NCBI GenBank assembly: GCA_037176905.1
Contig: JBBBWG010007069.1
Span: forward strand, 1 to 21,210
Length of the DNA: 21,210 nt
Source of the DNA: Azolla pinnata
Lineage: Eukaryota; Streptophyta; Polypodiopsida; Salviniales; Salviniaceae
Direction: 5' to 3'
The translations under genes were made by a program, and so were the position numbers. The notes under the pieces were generated by a model. That model made no database searches and was not told the DNA's origin. It worked only from the letters and a program-made list of their open reading frames with translations. Of this stretch, positions 19,710 through 21,210 are shown one piece after another. Position 1 is the first letter of the stretch, and each line of letters starts with the position of its first letter.

Positions 19710-20580
19710 AACAACGCTTTTTAATTTTCCCGAGAATACATGACCATATTGTTGCGATATATTTAGAATCCTCACATACTATTGATGTTCCAAATTCCTT
19801 TGTTGTCCAATCTTCACTGAACAAGTAGAATATTATCTAAAAAGAAAATAAAAAAACGATGTTAACTGGAGATTAATAGTTAGATTATGGTATTAACTGA
19901 TTGTTTAGAACAAGGAGCATACAAGGGATTAGCAAATGTTTGATAACTATTAATAAAAAATATGATGAGCATTGTTATACAGATTGTGGAAAACCGTTTT
20001 CACACTGTCATTATTTAGTTTGAATGGATGTGACTATTTTAGTTCAGAGATAAAAAGAAACAAACAAATGTTCGCATCCAAAAGCAAAACAATACCTGTA
20101 AGACTCATTTTTACATCAGATGAAGAGTCATTATTTCAATAATAATAGCAAACACAAGTTGCAACGCAATCCGTGATCATTACATAGGAATGAAAGAAGC
20201 ATTTTTAACCATATCAAGAGAAAGCAACGTGCAAAGGATCACTAATAGTACTCATTCCATGTATGCCCGATAAACATTTTGCATAATTTGTAATCGGAAT
20301 GAATAGACTCAATAATCCAAAACGTTAATTTTCCATTCAAAATATACAGAATGAAGTAAAGAGAGAAAGAGAAAAGTTGAAGATATCAGAAGGAGAAGCA
20401 GACTTAGAAGATGATGATGATAATGATGATGATGAGATGATGATGAAACTGGTTACTAATACTTATTAATTGGCATCCAGTACACCACTGAGCATCGTAT
20501 TCCAGTTGAACCATAAAGTTCCAATATTTCCATTCCAATCAGACGGGAAAAAAAAAGAGAAAACAAAGGACGAAACCCTA
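19710..20580 (-). promoter_or_regulatory. Upstream region of the CRCK gene
   Basis: AT-rich DNA upstream of the CRCK start. The in-frame ATG at 19775 lies here and would lengthen the protein by 22 residues. A GATGAT-rich run is at about 20408-20447. AAACCCTAG, a telo-box form, lies near 20574. No TATA box or transcription start can be fixed, and no other gene is seen. Confidence 0.4.
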
Positions 20581-20945
20581 GATCTGTGTATCAGAGGATA
20601 GAAAAGACCGGTTCAAAACGTGGTAACGTATCAAGCGTGATGATGAAATGCATGAAGGGGGGAAGGAGCCATACAGCAAAAAAAAAACAGCAGCACAACA
20701 TACATACTTGGATATGGAGTCCTTGGGAGCATTTACCGGGTCTTTGGATGGATTTGCGAGAAGGCAAACTTTTCAGTCGACATGAATTCTTTTACCAGAG
20801 GCGGTCCTTCTCCTCTTTCTCGCTTTCCGTTGTCACTGTCTCTTTCGAAGGTCAGCAGGAAAACGCAGGAAACGCAAAAAATGCAGCGCTTGTTCTTTCC
20901 CTCCCACGTTCGACCGGGTCAAATGCAAGGCGTACAAAGATTCGT
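20581..20945. other. Stretch without a supportable gene
   Basis: Open frames on + (20586-21029 and 20782-21138) overlap each other, lack a known domain and run into the 40-bp repeats. CT-rich DNA at 20805-20850 resembles leader sequence but cannot be tied to a gene. Confidence 0.4.
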
Positions 20946-21025
20946 CGAATACGTACAAATTGTGCATACGGTATGTACAATTCCTCAAATACGTACAAAT
21001 TGTGCATACGGTACCGCACAATTCG
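20946..21025. repeat. Two 40-bp tandem units with AATACGTACAAATTGTGCAT
   Basis: AATACGTACAAATTGTGCAT followed by ACGGTA occurs at 20948-20973 and 20988-21013. In each unit the AATTGTGC(AT) part is followed by its near reverse complement (ATGTACAATT in unit 1, GCACAATT in unit 2), so each can form a small hairpin. Further RAATACGT/AATACRT strings follow at about 21091, 21137 and 21195. Confidence 0.88.
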
Positions 21026-21210
21026 TTAGAGACAGAGAGCCTGTTGAAAACGTGAAGCACTCCGAAATCCGTGAGATACGCGGAGCAGGCCGAATACGTA
21101 GTCGATGCACCCATCAGATTCATGGCGGAGAACGTTAAATACGTGTAGAATACGGGCTGTGGATTTTTGGGCAGATCTCGTGCTTACATTTGTTAAATAC
21201 ATGGAGCATG

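Noticed and set aside
20586-21029. 147-codon + frame near the window end
   Set aside because: No recognised motif, it runs into the 40-bp repeats, and several other frames overlap it on both strands.

Overview
The window is nuclear DNA of a land plant, most likely a flowering plant. The evidence is GT-AG introns in typical plant kinase genes, telomere-like CCCTAAA/TTTAGGG motifs, a cytosolic-type tRNA-Trp(CCA) and many dinucleotide and trinucleotide microsatellites. I cannot name the species. There is no sign of a prokaryotic operon, CRISPR array or recognisable intact transposon.

Two protein-coding genes can be reconstructed exon by exon, with reading phase kept across every junction. (1) On the + strand, 7215-12281, there is an 11-exon MAP kinase kinase kinase of the MEKK-type MAPKKK3/YODA/MAPKKK5 clade, predicted at 863 aa. 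It has a complete kinase domain flanked by long Ser/Pro-rich tails. Its upstream region (about 5640-7214) has CT-rich leader sequence, a (GA)n/(CT)n inverted pair, a 30-bp tandem repeat, and upstream AUGs including an AUG-UAG start-stop. (2) On the - strand, 19709-14807, there is a 6-exon receptor-like cytoplasmic kinase of the calmodulin-binding CRCK type, predicted at 356 aa, with a complete kinase domain and a short N-terminus. The two genes point tail to tail. A tRNA-Trp(CCA) gene with a Pol III TTTTT terminator lies between them on the - strand (13328-13399).

Region by region: 1-71 is a pure (AG)n tract. 72-3850 is AT-rich intergenic DNA without a supportable gene, with one 87-bp tandem duplication. 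3850-5640 is repeat-rich: two short interstitial telomere-like arrays flank an ATC/ACC tract of about 290 bp, followed by alternating purine-pyrimidine DNA rich in CATGCA and itself partly duplicated. 5640-12540 is the MAPKKK leader, gene and probable 3' end. 12549-12930 is a near-identical 191-bp tandem duplication. 13315-13400 is the tRNA unit. 13400-14800 is intergenic. 14807-19709 is the CRCK gene, with a 42-bp inverted repeat in intron 3. 19710-21210 is its upstream region, with 40-bp repeats near the window end.

Both proteins belong to phospho-signalling families. Nothing in the sequence shows that they act together. I found no clear new system. The most notable signals are structural: hairpin-forming arms, tandemly copied splice-site segments, an intron in the CRCK gene that is a multiple of three and stop-free, and upstream start codons just before the MAPKKK start.
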